DNA from: Acheta domesticus
Taxonomy: Eukaryota > Arthropoda > Insecta > Orthoptera > Gryllidae
Direction of reading: 5' to 3'
Length of the DNA stretch: 64,000 nucleotides
Assembly (NCBI GenBank): GCA_031308135.1
Contig: JAHLJT010008756.1
Span: 103,505,271 to 103,569,270 of the forward strand
Position 1 is the stretch's first letter; the number at the start of each line of letters is the position of its first letter. Below the pieces are notes generated by a model. That model worked only from the letters and a program-made list of their open reading frames with translations, searched no databases and was not told the origin of the DNA. Positions 1 through 11,177 of the stretch are shown in pieces. Made by a program: the position numbers and the translations under genes.

Positions 1-32
1 CACCTAAGCCTGTGATCGTAAATTAATTATAA

Positions 33-512
33 CTAGTGGTGCTACAGAATGGTACAGACTTTTCTGTATTAGTTTTCTATTTCCTTTGCTCTCGGCTAGC
101 GATTCAGACTTCACACATTCTCTTGTCGGCTGCCATCTATCGTCGCTCACAGTACTTTTTTTTTACATTTTATTTATTTTTCGGTTTCTTTATAGTAGAA
201 CTAAAATATTATTTAAAGAATATTAAAGAACAGTAAAACCTCGTTCTAAATGGCAATTTTCTTTGGAAAATTTGAATCAGTTTTTAAGACAATGGTATTT
301 AAGCGCTACCCGTAAATTCGAAATTTGAAGCTCTTTTCACACAAAAGTATTGAGTTTTTGAAATACTTCATTAGAAGTCATTTTAAGCACTTTTACTCAC
401 GCAATCAAACGTGTTTACAAATTGCTGGAATGTGCATATTCACGGCGTGAGAAATCTTAAAAAAGTAATTTGTGTAATTAAAAAAAATAATACCCCAAAA
501 TGATCTTACGTC
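33..512 (-). mobile_element. HLE copy, 3' half only
   Basis: Non-coding Helentron-like element (HLE) on the minus strand. The terminal CTAG lies at 33-36, followed inward by the GTGC/GCAC-type hairpin region and the conserved 3' body. Similarity to other copies is lost near 512, so the 5' two-thirds are missing. Confidence 0.8.
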
Positions 513-1193
513 AGGGAAAGCAATACCATGACTAAACAAAATATTTTAACTTCAAACGATTCAAAAATGATGAACGCAAATTATATTTTCATTATTCCTT
601 GTCAAATTTCACGAACATTTCTCAAATACTTACACTTGTTTGCTGTTTTACTTTCGGCAATTTAAATTGAACTCACAACAAAAGTAATACACTACGATGA
701 CACTTTAACCATAACACTAATATGTATTACGACTGACACACACGCATACATCTAATATTCATTCTAAATTTCTATCGTGGCAATTTGTCTGAATCGAAAC
801 AAAAACACGCACAACTTTGTCATGGTAACCAATTCAATTTCAAAATCACTGTTCCTTTTTGAGCGAATACAACAGGTGAAAAAAAACACATTTGCGGGAT
901 TATTTACAATACTTCGAGAAAATGTTATAAAACAAAATATGTAGAATTCAATTGACACGATGGTTTACTTTTCGTTTCGGTGCAATGGATAGTTTTCATT
1001 TTGTGTGTGATTAAAAAACACCTACATTTTTTAGCATTATTTTGATTTTCCCCCAAATAACTTGGCCGAAATCAAGCTTATGGAATATGGAAGAGAATTG
1101 AACTCTTTTCCGTTGTTTAGAATTTCGGCGAAAAATTTTCACGAGTTTTTGAGAAAATTTCGTTCGAACATTTCAGAAACTTTGCCCATTTTT
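513..1193. other. No gene seen; AT-rich spacer
   Basis: AT-rich DNA between two HLE copies. No coding signal, RNA gene or recognisable repeat was found, apart from a possible eroded HLE scrap at about 1130-1190. Confidence 0.5.
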
Positions 1194-2773
1194 ACTTTCC
1201 CGTATACGTACGTATATACGGAGTGATGTACGTAGTATAGGGAAAGTTATGTAATGCTGCGCGAAAAAATGGAGAATTTTCGGGGGAAAAAAATTAATTG
1301 CCGGGCCGTGAAAACGAAAAAGTGGATAAAACCAGTTGCTAAATTTAAAAAAAATCCTCTAACACGTGGTGTAGCGACGTTATAAGTGTGTAGAAACACT
1401 GTTTTCTAGGTCCTTGATACCGAAAAACCAATTGAAAGGAAAACGTCCGTCTGTCCGTCTGTCTGTCCGTCTGTGAACACTGCTAGCGCCTAAACCATAC
1501 GTACGATTTCTTCCAAAATGAATATTCCCCCGTCGATCTGATTCTAGTCAAAGCTTTGAGATTTTGAAAAAGATTCTTCAAAATTTGGGGATACTTTACA
1601 TAAAGCCCCCCGGAGATTTTCAAAACTTTCTCAAAAACGGCTCCAATTTTTTTTTTAAATTTCTTGTAAGAATAGAGTAAAATACACTTATTAAGGTGGC
1701 ATAGGTCTGATTTTCACGGATAACTGAATTTTCGAAAATTGCAAAAGTTTAAAAACTGAAGATAGAAATTTTTCCTTCAAAGAAATTTTTTTCTTCATAG
1801 TGAGTTCTTTCTTTAAGGTCATGTACACTTTTTTGAAAATTTTAGTATTTTTCGCGCAATATTGCGTGCAATATGTGCAATTTTAAAAAATTACAAAAAC
1901 AAGATTTTTTCAAAAATCGCTCCAAATTTTTTCTTTAAACTTTTGGTAGGGATAGTGGTAAATGTACTCTATCAGATGACATAAAAGCCATATTGCTCTA
2001 TACCTTGGTTTTTCAAAAATTACAAAAATGTAACTTTTTTACTTGTCTCTCACGTCGTTAATATTTACATCATTGGCGATTTTTTCACATTATTATATTT
2101 ACGAGTATATGTGCTTTAAATAATTTCAAGTAAAGTTTCTCGAAAACAACCGTTTTCTCTCAAAAGTAGCTCAAAATTTTGCATTTTCAGAAACGCTCAA
2201 ACGCCATTTTCTCATATACGGCTGTAAATTTTTTCTTGAAACTTTTGTTACGGATAGTGCTAATTACACTCTTTAGTATAGCGTAAAGTTTATTTAGAGT
2301 TATTTTTTGTTTTTTCAAAAATTACATAATTGTAATTTTTTTGAAAGATCTCTCACATCTTTAATATGCACATTACCAGCAATTTGTAAACATTATTTTA
2401 TTTGTGAGTGTATGTGCTTCAGATAACTTCAGATAAAGTATTTTGAAAACAAACGTTTTCTGTGAAAATGAGCTTCAAATTTCGCATTTTTTGTAGCCCT
2501 AAAACGTCATTTTCTCTTAAACGGCACATAATTTTTAAAAGAAAATTGCCATTTATGACTAGGTTTTTGTGTTCTTTAATATTCTAAAATTAATGTTTCC
2601 GTTCTACCAATAGGAAACCGAAAAATTAAGAAAATGACAAAAAAATGCACTTTTGGCGGTGATAAATGAAAGCTGGCAAGAAAGAGTTTGTGGCAATTCG
2701 GAATAGCTAGCGAAGACCCAAGGAAAGAGAAAACTAATACGGGAAAGTCTGTGCCATTCTGTAGCACCGCTAG
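1194..2773 (+). mobile_element. Full-length HLE (reference copy), Helentron/HINE-like
   Basis: Best complete example of the family, about 1.58 kb and non-coding. The 5' end is ACTTTCCCGTAT (1194-1205), which pairs with GTATAGGGAAAGT about 40 bp later to form a hairpin. A GTCC/GTCT microsatellite lies at about 1445-1475. Degenerate ~300-bp modules, each opening with a form of TCTCAAAAACGGCTCC, begin near 1628, 1910, 2211 and 2511. The 3' subterminal inverted repeat ATACGGGAAAGT is at 2737-2748, followed by a GTGC...GCAC hairpin and CTAG (2770-2773). This order (5' subterminal repeat, microsatellite, 3' subterminal repeat, hairpin) is that of non-autonomous Helentrons (HINE/DINE-1). The class assignment is inference; the architecture is seen directly. 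Confidence 0.8.
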
Positions 2774-2849
2774 TTTTCCTTTGTTATGGGCCACTTATTG
2801 ACATTTCAAAAATCATTATTGAACCTTATGTGTAAAGAAACGCACTCAA

Positions 2850-3745
2850 CAATAAAATACATCTATAATGTAAATTTTGACGACATGAGAGACAAGTCAA
2901 AATAAATTCTTTTTTGTAATTTTTGAAAAAATCAACCGATAGAGCAATATGCCGTTATTGTTATCTGATAGACTATATTAAGCATAATCCGTGTCAAAAG
3001 TTTAAAGAAAACATTTTTGGTCGTTTTTGAGAAAATCTTGTTCTTGTAATTTTTTAAAATCGCACATATTGCACGCAATGTCGCGCGAAAACTACTAAAA
3101 TTTTCGAAAGAATGTGTATTGCCTTATAGAAAGAACTCTGGAACTATGGAGAACAAATTTTATTTGAAGAAAAAATCTCTATCTTTAATTTTGTAGTTGT
3201 CGAAAGAAGCCAATAAAATTCAAATTTTGCAATTTTACAAAAGTAGAGTAATACAGATCCAGAGTTAACCGCGAAATTCGGACATATACCATCTTAAGAA
3301 GTGTATTTTACTCTGTTCTTACAAGAAATTTAAAGAAAAAAATTGGGGTCCGTTTTTTTGAAAAAATTTTGCAAATGTTGGGGGCTCTTCATGTAAAGTA
3401 CCCCTAAATTTTACAGAATCTTTTTCAAAATCTCATAGCTTCAACTCGAACCAGATCGACCGGGGAATATCCATTTTGGAGGAGATCATACGTATGGTTT
3501 AGGCGCTAGCAGTGTTCCTAGACGGACGGACAGACGGACGTTTTCGTTTCAATTGTTTTTTCGGTATCAAAGACCCACAAAAGAGGGGTTCTGTCTACAC
3601 CACGTGTTAGGGGATTTTTTTTCTTAGTTTAGCAATTGGTTTTATACACTTTTTCGTTATCACGGCCCGGCAACGAATTTTTTTCTGGCGAAAATTCGCC
3701 ATTTTTTCGCGCAGCATTACATAACTTACCCTATACTACGTAACA
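2850..3745 (-). mobile_element. HLE copy, 5' half, minus strand
   Basis: Inverted relative to the preceding copy. It has the conserved TCGACCGGGGAATATCC block, the short GACG microsatellite (about 3522-3542) and the ...ACATAACTTACCCTATACTACGTA 5' region split at 3745. The outermost palindrome and the 3' portion are absent. Confidence 0.75.
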
Positions 3746-4270
3746 GCGGAACAGCAACTACTTGCAATAGCGGAAGTCCCTGAAATCATAAATGACGTAA
3801 AATATGAGTAGAGAGAGGCCGATCCAAAGATATTGGCAAGCGTTACACCAATATTATACCCTAAGTATGATTATTCTTTCTTATAAAAGTGCCACCGGAG
3901 CACCTAACATTCTAATCCTTTGAACCCTCAGCTACAGTCCCTCTCTTATACCCTCTTCAGTCCAATGTTCAGCAGCTATGCTGAGGCACGCCGAGAGCTG
4001 ATCCAGAAAGTAGCTTACTTTAAGTAGAGGAGGACGAGTAAAAGAAACCAAGTTAGGAGAACCGTGAAATGAAGAAAAAAAAATACCATTAACTCCGTCA
4101 TAAACGTAGTTTAACCCGTCCGAATCTTTGTTAATTAGTGTCTGAATCTTATTTGGTAAAACATAACATTTCAAAGACTAACGTAATTTAATACATACGA
4201 CATTAAATTGGCACAATAGAATCAATACCGTAAAGTCTATTGTAAGAAAGGAGAAAGACAAAATATGGAT
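3746..4270. other. No gene seen
   Basis: Unique-looking sequence. The 80-codon minus-strand frame at 3932-4174 has no recognisable domain and no splice or neighbour support. Confidence 0.5.
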
Positions 4271-4286
4271 AATTAAAAGGACTAAT
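4271..4286. repeat. SINE target-site duplication, left
   Basis: AATTAAAAGGACTAAT, matched at 15 of 16 positions by AATTAAGAGGACTAAT at 4570-4585 on the other side of the SINE. Confidence 0.85.
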
Positions 4287-4569
4287 TTTCTTCCTGGGAC
4301 TTTTTCCAGCTTTAGGGAATGTCGATTTCGACTATCCTCGCTGGGTACGCACTATGTACCTCAAGAGGATACATATTAATCTTTTACACTAGACACACTT
4401 GCGGTCTCCTGGGTCTGTGGTCAGCAGACTCACAAGGCCTTCCGCGACGACACACATACATGAAACACAAGGGACAAACAATCATGCCCACGGTGGGACT
4501 CGAGCCCGCGATCCGTCAGATCGAGGTTCTGAGTTGGCACACGTAGCTACTTCAGCCATCCAGGTCGCC
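4287..4569 (-). mobile_element. tRNA-derived SINE with 16-bp TSD
   Basis: About 283 bp, minus strand. Reading from 4569 downward there is a tRNA-like head with an A box (TGGCTGAAGTAG type) and a B box complementary to GGACTCGAGCC (4496-4506), i.e. GGCTCGAGTCC, followed by an unrelated body. Near-perfect 16-bp direct repeats bound it exactly, the signature of target-primed reverse transcription by a LINE partner. The family is not one I can name. Confidence 0.85.
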
Positions 4570-4585
4570 AATTAAGAGGACTAAT
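4570..4585. repeat. SINE target-site duplication, right
   Basis: Partner of 4271-4286, with one mismatch. Confidence 0.85.
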
Positions 4586-5420
4586 GTGGTTTACAAATTA
4601 CAATGTGATGATTTTTAATGTAACGATGAAATTAGTTAAAGAGACATCTGGGATATAGAGCGGGAGAACTAAGGAATGACATCAAATCCTTCCCGCAAAA
4701 CATAATGTTATTTACAAAAACATTGTTGACAAAACTACTATTTATTGGGAAGACGTTAAGAGTTTGGTTGTTGAGTCCCATTATCATAAAACAATAATTT
4801 CTGCTGGCAACGATATTCCTTATTCTTGGTTCTCAATATTTGCCTTTCACATATCTTTCGTTTTCTCTGTAAAACGTTTCCTTTGCCAGCCTCTTTGCTT
4901 CTATTGTCCTTGTGTGCTTCTTCTGTCATGTCATGCCCTTCTATTCTAACAAAATTCTGACTATATCTAAAGAGAAATGCAAAGGTTTACTCTTGAAATA
5001 ACATTTAATGTATTTTAAATTTGTACGAGTGTCTCACCTTTTGTACACAATGTATTTTGCTTTTTAAGTCATTCTGCTTTTTATATTATTTTTAACTGTG
5101 AATTGATCTGTTTGTTTCTTAATTCGACACAGTCGTTACCATAATCACCATCACTGACCAGGTAAGTCGCAGCAGGTGATATCTCTTTCTTCAATTAACT
5201 TTTACTAGTGTATATACGGTTTTTAGAATACATTGCAATGTCTTGAGAATAGGTTATTTGAATAGCAAAAAATATTACAAAATTTTTCATTTAATATTTG
5301 CTTAGTCCATATGACACATCATCAATATATCGCAACGTATTTAAAAATGTCAAGAAAATCGTAAATTCATGTTTTTAATTATCCAAAGAAAAACATGTTG
5401 CACTTGGGGAATATGGTCTT
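4586..5420. other. No gene seen; AT-rich
   Basis: AT-rich sequence. CCAG followed by GTAAGT near 5158-5166 resembles a splice donor, but no coding frame leads into it. Confidence 0.45.
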
Positions 5421-5780
5421 CATGCCCCCCTTGATCCACCACTGAGCTGAACGCCGTGGCCCAGCATGCTGCCTGAGCGTGCCTCGAGCGTGGGGCTCGG
5501 CGGGGGCGGGGCGGCACGGGGCGGGGGAGGGGGCGGCGCCTTGCATGCGGATGTATTATGGATATCGCGCGCGGCGGGAGACACCCGCCCCGCCGGCCTC
5601 CTTGGCCGTCCCTTCCCGCGCGCTTCGCTTGGGTGCGATACATTGGGTCCAAGGCCTCCGGGCGGCGCGGAGCGGGGCGCGGGCGCGGCCGTGGCCTACA
5701 ATCCGACCTGGACAGCAGCGCGACCATCGCGATGCGCTTGTCCACCACCTTACAAATTGGGTCCGTCAACGTGTAAGAAT
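5421..5780. promoter_or_regulatory. GC-rich, CpG-dense island
   Basis: Abrupt GC-rich block in AT-rich surroundings, with G-runs (GGGGCGGGG type), many CpGs and GCGCGC. Open frames on both strands follow from the base composition and look artefactual. It could be an unmethylated promoter or regulatory island; no transcript is evident. Confidence 0.35.
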
Positions 5781-5844
5781 GGGTTAACGGCAAGAGGAAA
5801 CTAATGTCGGAAAACAATGAAATCCCGCTCTCCAAGAAATTTGG

Positions 5845-6665
5845 TCTTCAAAGGCAGGTCTCTAAATAAGTTCATGTACAAATCTATTTAAAAACATTAG
5901 GAGTTTCGGCGTAATTTTGCGTCAAACTAAGACAATTTCAAAAACAAAATTTTCTCAAGAACACCTTCGTTTTTTTCTCGAATAGAGCAAAGTACACTAA
6001 CACAAATGGCGAAGGTCCCATTTCTGGTGAACGCTTTGTGTTTTCGAAAATTGTAAAAATTTCACAAACCAAAACTGTAATATTAATGATAAGTAATTAT
6101 TTTACCCTTGTACTAGGAGCACTGCAGGTTTACCTGCTAAGGGTTTAAAGGATGTTAGGAATCCTTTTGATATGGCCTTCTCTGATTAGTACCTGCTTCC
6201 ACGGTCCTCTGTACAGTATATGTAACGGAAACGAAAAACTTGATTAAAAAAGATATCTCATGCTTCAAGCGGATACTTTTTCCCTAATATTTACTGTTAT
6301 GAAAGCCAGTATATACCGGTACTCATCAAAGAAAGCTGAGTGGGCCTTAGGACCGCCTTGAATAGGCCATGACCGGATAAAAATTCTCAGTTATGCTGAG
6401 ATTTGAATCTGGGTGCCACAGATTTTTCCTTAATGAAGTTATTTCTAAAAAAATAGATCTTTAAATAAGTTCATGTATAATTTTTTGGAAAATACAAGTA
6501 CAATTTGTGTAATTTTGCATTAAATAAAGACAGTTTTAAAAACGTTTAATATAACATCAAATTTATTTCTTTAAATTTTTCTTGAATAGAGCTATGTTTA
6601 CTTATAAAAATAGCGCAACTGCAATTTTCTTTGCTCTTTCTAAACTACATAAAAATGGAAAAGTT
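5845..6665 (+). mobile_element. HLE internal fragment split by an insertion
   Basis: HLE body sequence at about 5845-6094 and again at about 6421-6665 (TTAAATAAGTTCATGTA and related internal motifs in both). The pieces are separated by a SINE-like insertion. Neither terminus is preserved. Confidence 0.55.
6095..6420 (-). mobile_element. SINE-like insertion in HLE
   Basis: On the minus strand, CCAGATTCAAATCTC near 6395-6412 resembles a pol III B box. The block interrupts otherwise collinear HLE sequence. No clear A box or target duplication was seen. Confidence 0.35.
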
Positions 6666-6691
6666 ACAAAAAATTCGAGAACGTACGAGAG

Positions 6692-7526
6692 TAAGTCAAT
6701 AAGTATTTGCACTTTCGTTGTAATCGTCTGAAGATTGACTGTTCAGCTTGGTGCACTTACCAGCCTAATGTTTCAGCGTTATCACCTAAAGTTCGCTTGA
6801 GTTGTTGCGACGTAAACGTGTCTGTTCCACTTGCATGTAAACATATTTGCACCAAAAAAGGACAAGCCTTCGTAATACTATTTTTGTGATCTAAATGTGC
6901 ATCAAAAGCTGAAATCTATAGAAGATTTTCAGAGCAATATGGGTGTAATGCTTCTCCTTGGCGAAGAGTTTACCAGTGTATTGATCCATTGCATAGCACA
7001 CAATTAAGATTTCAGGATGCGAAAAGACCAAGATGTCCAGCTTTATCCACTACTGATCCTAAAATCAGAAATCTGAATCTGAATAAAAAATGAGTGATTA
7101 TTGATGAAGTGGCAAACCATGTGATTGCTAGTTTCTTCATATGAGAACGCCCAGATGGCTTGTCGAAAGACATAATTTTGTTGTGAGACAATACCTATTC
7201 ACATATTGCCGCCCAAACTCTTCAAAATTTGTACTTCGTGGTGTCAGAGTATCCAAGATATAGTTCCCATATTGTCACGTCCAATTATCATTCGTTTGGT
7301 CCACTTAAAGATGCTTTAAGAGGTCGAAGATTTGTCTCCGACCTACAGATGAAGCTGTGACACACTGGCTTATTCCTCAATCCAAAATCCTTTTTTCCTG
7401 AAGTTATTAGGAAGCTCGTGCCACTATGGACCATGAACATTTAAGCTTTGTGTCTGTGTTAAAAATGGTCTCATTGTAAATTTTATAATGAATTATTAAC
7501 ATTCAGTATAGATACTTATTGACTTA
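6692..7526 (+). mobile_element. Decayed mariner-like transposon with TIRs
   Basis: Bounded by TA dinucleotides and inverted repeats: TAAGTCAATAAGTAT at 6692-6706 and its complement at 7512-7526. Inside are broken pieces of a mariner-type transposase: an N-terminal helix-turn-helix region (EIYRRFSEQYG, about 6916-6948) and a C-terminal segment (HSFGPLKDALRGRRF, about 7290-7335), with stops and frameshifts between. Mariners are usually about 1.3 kb with a DDD/E transposase; at 835 bp this copy is internally deleted and inactive. Subfamily not determined. Confidence 0.8.
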
Positions 7527-8164
7527 TGCAGCACCACTTGTTTATGTGGGGTCCTACATGGAAGCAGTGATAAATGTTTAATATTCGAAGAATTTAATCA
7601 TTACAGAAAGTAGTGTCCAACGTCACTACAAAACCTTTCACAGATTAAACTGTAACAATCTGTACAGTTATGTAACTGTACTGTACAGTACTGTTACAAA
7701 CTGTAACACTAAATTTACGTTTATATTAAAAATCTCCAATATTACCATCTTAATCTCATACATCCTTTGCACACTCCCACAACGGGCCATCTGTTCCCAC
7801 ATACTAATTATTCAGCAAAGCACAACGAGTGTGTGAGACCAGTAATGTCATCCGACACTTGTTGGACTCAGATGATTCAGGCTGAAAATATTACATATTT
7901 TCAGAGAAGCCTGAAGAGGATAAATCGAGGACGAATAAATGTAGAACCGGATGATGTATGGGGCGACTCGAACCTAAGGAAGACTTGAGTAAACCTGATA
8001 AACTTGAGCATATGAGACTCATGAAATTTGCTCTTGATAGGAGGCCTCAAATAAATTCACTGGGTTTTAAGGCTTCATGTAATGCTTTAGGGAGCTCAGG
8101 GTTTTAAGGCTTCATGTAAAGTTTTTACTAAGCGAGTATTTTTACAGTTCTAATGCCGTTTCTC
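7527..8164. other. No gene seen; palindromic cluster and short direct repeat
   Basis: Contains an imperfect palindromic cluster built from CTGTACAG/TGTAACTG units at about 7640-7712, and a short direct repeat GGGTTTTAAGGCTTCATGTA at about 8062 and 8100. The 73-codon frame at 7767-7988 has no recognisable domain. Confidence 0.45.
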
Positions 8165-8437
8165 GCACTCTACACATCAATGTTTCTTTTTCTTCCGCCA
8201 GGCATCTTCCTCTATTTTTCTGCTCTTCATTGTCGAATCGATGACGAGCTTCCAAGATTTCCTTGGCCTTCTTCGTTTTCTTCTTTCAAAAGGGATCCAC
8301 TTCAATACAATTTTTGATATTCTATCAGCATGCATTCTTATTTGTTGGCCATACCATTGGACTTGTTTGGATTCTACAATTTGGATCACTTGTCTCTCTA
8401 ACTGAATAATCTGTCTAATCACCTTGTTTGGTATTAT
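8165..8437 (-). pseudogene. LINE 3'-end fragment (reverse transcriptase C-terminus)
   Basis: Minus-strand frame containing VQWYGQQIRMHADRIS and RRKRRRPRKSWK, the tail commonly found after the RT domain in non-LTR retrotransposons (QLRWYGH...RM...GRRKRGRPRKRW pattern). No catalytic RT motif is present: a 5'-truncated dead copy. It abuts an HLE fragment that supplies the apparent upstream codons. Confidence 0.7.
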
Positions 8438-8812
8438 ATCATGTAAAGTACCCTCAAAAATCAAAACAGTCGTTTGAAACCCCCAAAACCTTGAGTTCGT
8501 TTAAATTTATCGGGGAATATCAATTTTGAAGAAAATCGGCAGAACGGGTTCGGTGCGATCGTTGGCCACAGACGGAAAGAAGGACGGACGGATAGACTGA
8601 CATTTTGCTGTCAATCAGTTTTTCTATATCAACAACCCACAAAATATGATTTGGGCTACAGCAGAGAGGAAGATATTTACTACACAGAAGTACACGTTTT
8701 ATCCACTTTTTAGTTTCAGCGCCCGACAATAAGAATTTTTCTGATGAAAATTCGCCCTTTCGGCGCACGATTACAATATTGTATCTTCTTACATTCGTAA
8801 GGGCGAGAAAGT
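8438..8812 (-). mobile_element. HLE subfamily B fragment, 5' end
   Basis: Minus strand; the 5' terminus is at 8812 (complement of GAGAAAGT at 8805-8812). It includes the GACGGA microsatellite near 8575-8600 and the TTTATCCACTTTTT block. Confidence 0.7.
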
Positions 8813-9112
8813 AAAAATGGGGAGATAGATCAAAATAAAGAAAACGGTGCCATATTTCTTAATCAAATTATTGACTCCGCAAATATTCCCAGAAAATTTG
8901 TTGTCGCTTAACTAGTAAATTTCATCAGAAATTAATATTTTTCTCTGTGTAAAGAAAGATAAGCTCTATTTTGCCCAGAATTATTTTTAAATATTTTTAG
9001 AATATTTAATTGTATATGTTTCTTCAGATAACCTACTAGGATTTTTATCTTTCTTCGCCTACTAGGATTTTCAGTTTACCAAAAATACAAGTGTACCTAA
9101 TTACTGATGATT
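8813..9112. other. No gene seen
   Basis: AT-rich sequence with no coding signal; ACTAGGATTTT is repeated at about 9028 and 9061. Confidence 0.4.
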
Positions 9113-9113
9113 G

Positions 9114-9159
<46 letters not shown>

Positions 9160-9171
9160 TAATAATAATAA
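9113..9171. repeat. (AAT)n microsatellite
   Basis: About 19 near-perfect AAT units with one C interruption, directly upstream of a LINE fragment. Confidence 0.95.
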
Positions 9172-9735
9172 TGAAGCAGACGAGGAAATTAACAGAAGAA
9201 TAACGCTGGCGTGGAAGAAATTCTGGTCCCTGTCGTTCTTACTTTTGGGCAAAAGACAAAAAATGGAGAAGAAGAAAGCAATAATGGACTGCTGTGTGCT
9301 GCCTGTAATGCTGTATGGAGCACAAACATGGGCTGCTAGGCAGAAACGTATGGAAGAACTAACTCTGACTCAAGAATGGAGAGGAAAATACTTCACGTCT
9401 CTATCCAAGACAAAATAAGGAATGAGGATATCAGAAAAACCACTCAAATAACCGAGGCACAAGAAAAGGCCAAGAAACCGAAATGAATGTGTGGAGGCCA
9501 AGTTGCCAGAATGAATACGGAAAAGTGGGCGTATGCAGCAACAATGTGGGACCCGAGAGTTGGAAAGACAAAAACACAGGAAGACAGAAGATGAGATGGT
9601 GCAGCAAACTACAGAGATTAGCAGGAAAGCAGTGAACACGAGCGGCACAAGATAGGTGGTGGTGGGAAAAAAGAGCAGAAAGTATAAAGTGAAAACGAAA
9701 AACCAGGGCTAACAAGACAAGGAAAGCGGACAAGG
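9172..9735 (+). pseudogene. LINE 3'-end fragment (RT C-terminal region)
   Basis: Conceptual translation shows EINRRITLAWKKFWSL, then LPVMLYGAQTW, then after frameshifts KIRNEDIRKTT, QVARMNTEKWAYAATMWDPR and further basic sequence. This is the post-catalytic part of endonuclease-reverse transcriptase proteins of non-LTR elements. It holds at least two frameshifts and several stops. It resembles the piece at 8165-8437 in type, though not provably the same family. Confidence 0.75.
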
Positions 9736-9765
9736 ATTAATATAATAAAATTGAGAACTGTGATA

Positions 9766-11177
9766 TGGATGCGTTATTTTATTAGTGGTAAAACATCATT
9801 GACACTAGTTTCGAGATATTGAGCTCTACAGTTAAATGATTATAAAAAAATCGGGAATGGAGTTAGAGAAAAAATTGTGTGTTTTCTCGTATATGATATT
9901 TACTTGTTTGTCTAAAGATGATATGAATAAGAATACTGTGTGTTTCGCGAAATATTGGGGGTGTAAAAAACTACACCGAAAAAATGAAATTAGACTATAA
10001 AATTGAAGATAATGAGTTTTGTCTCAAAGTCTGAAAAAATCAGCTCATTAAAAAGGTCATGGACATTTCTTTGAAAAATTAGCAGTTTTCTCAAAAATTC
10101 TGCTTGAAATTGGAGGCGTTATTTTAATATTGGTACAACACCCATGGCACTAATTTCGAGATAATGAGCAGCTCTAAAGTTAAATGATTATTAAAAAATC
10201 GGGGAAGGAGTTAGACAAAAAAATTGTGTGATAAGATATTCATTTGTTTGTCTGAAGATGATATGAGAAAGCATACTGTGAGCTTCGCGAAATATTGGGG
10301 GTGTAAAGGAGTTATACCACCGTAAAAATGAGGGCCAAATCGGCAAATGTCGTTCTAGGAAAAGTAGGAAATGAAGAGAATATCGATTTATTAGAACATA
10401 TTAAATATTAATTTAATGTTACTGTTGAGACACATTCAGTTTTCTTCATCTTCTTGAAATCGTCGGGTTCCTACCTGAAGGTCAGTGAAATAAGCGTGAT
10501 TAAAGCTTGAAATGAATGGAAACAAATAAAGCATATCCTGTTTCTTCTCATAAAACGTTCTTAGCTGTGGTAGTAGAAGCGAGATATTTAAGATTTTGAA
10601 AATATTAGTTCTTCCTCATCCCCTGGAGATGTGAAAGTTTACTGTTTAAAAAGTTTAAAAATCGATGTCTTGATTTAAGGTTTAGTTGTATATATTTATA
10701 AAAGACTTCTCTTTGACAAATCTAATCCATCTAATTTTTAGACAATTACAGGTAGCATTTTGTTCATTTTTCTTCCTTCTTGTTACAGACTTTTGAAGGT
10801 CGTAGATCATTAAGTTTAATTCTTCTGTTAAATAAAGATGTGTGATGTAATTGTATTATTTTCATTGTTCCTATTACCAAATCTGGATCGAGGCCTTTAT
10901 TATCATATTGCTGCAGACATTATAAATATCTCGAAAATCACTCATCACGAGACTTGTAGAAAACCACTTAGCCGTACTACTGGAGTTGTACCACTATTAA
11001 AATAAATAGATTGCAATCTTCTGTGGTTCACGTTTATTGTGATGCGCTCGGTCGTCTACAGAAAGCTTGGAGTTCTATCACTTTGGAGAATAAATGTACA
11101 ACACTTGCGCGGACCTGAAAATGGAGTTAACTCCGTTTCTCAAAAAAGTGGAGTTGTACCACTATCCAAATAACGCC
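9766..11177. mobile_element. TIR DNA element with duplicated ends
   Basis: GGCGTTATTTTAATATTGG (from 10115) is inverted relative to the segment ending in AAATAACGCC at 11177, giving ~28-bp terminal inverted repeats around about 1.06 kb. The left terminal ~210 bp (10117-10325) is also present upstream as a diverged direct copy (about 9766-9985), and the right terminus (GGAGTTGTACCACTAT) recurs at about 10980. So there are two left ends followed by two right ends. No transposase is recognised. Nested insertion or end duplication could both explain it; superfamily unknown. Confidence 0.55.

Noticed and set aside
1194..2773. Interpretation of the repeat family as an ordinary TIR/MITE transposon
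   Set aside because: The inverted repeats are subterminal at the 3' side, a hairpin and CTAG lie beyond them, and nested junctions show no evident target duplication.
9107..9418. Apparent protein starting with a poly-Asn run
   Set aside because: The Asn run is an AAT microsatellite; the rest is a LINE fragment, not a fusion gene.
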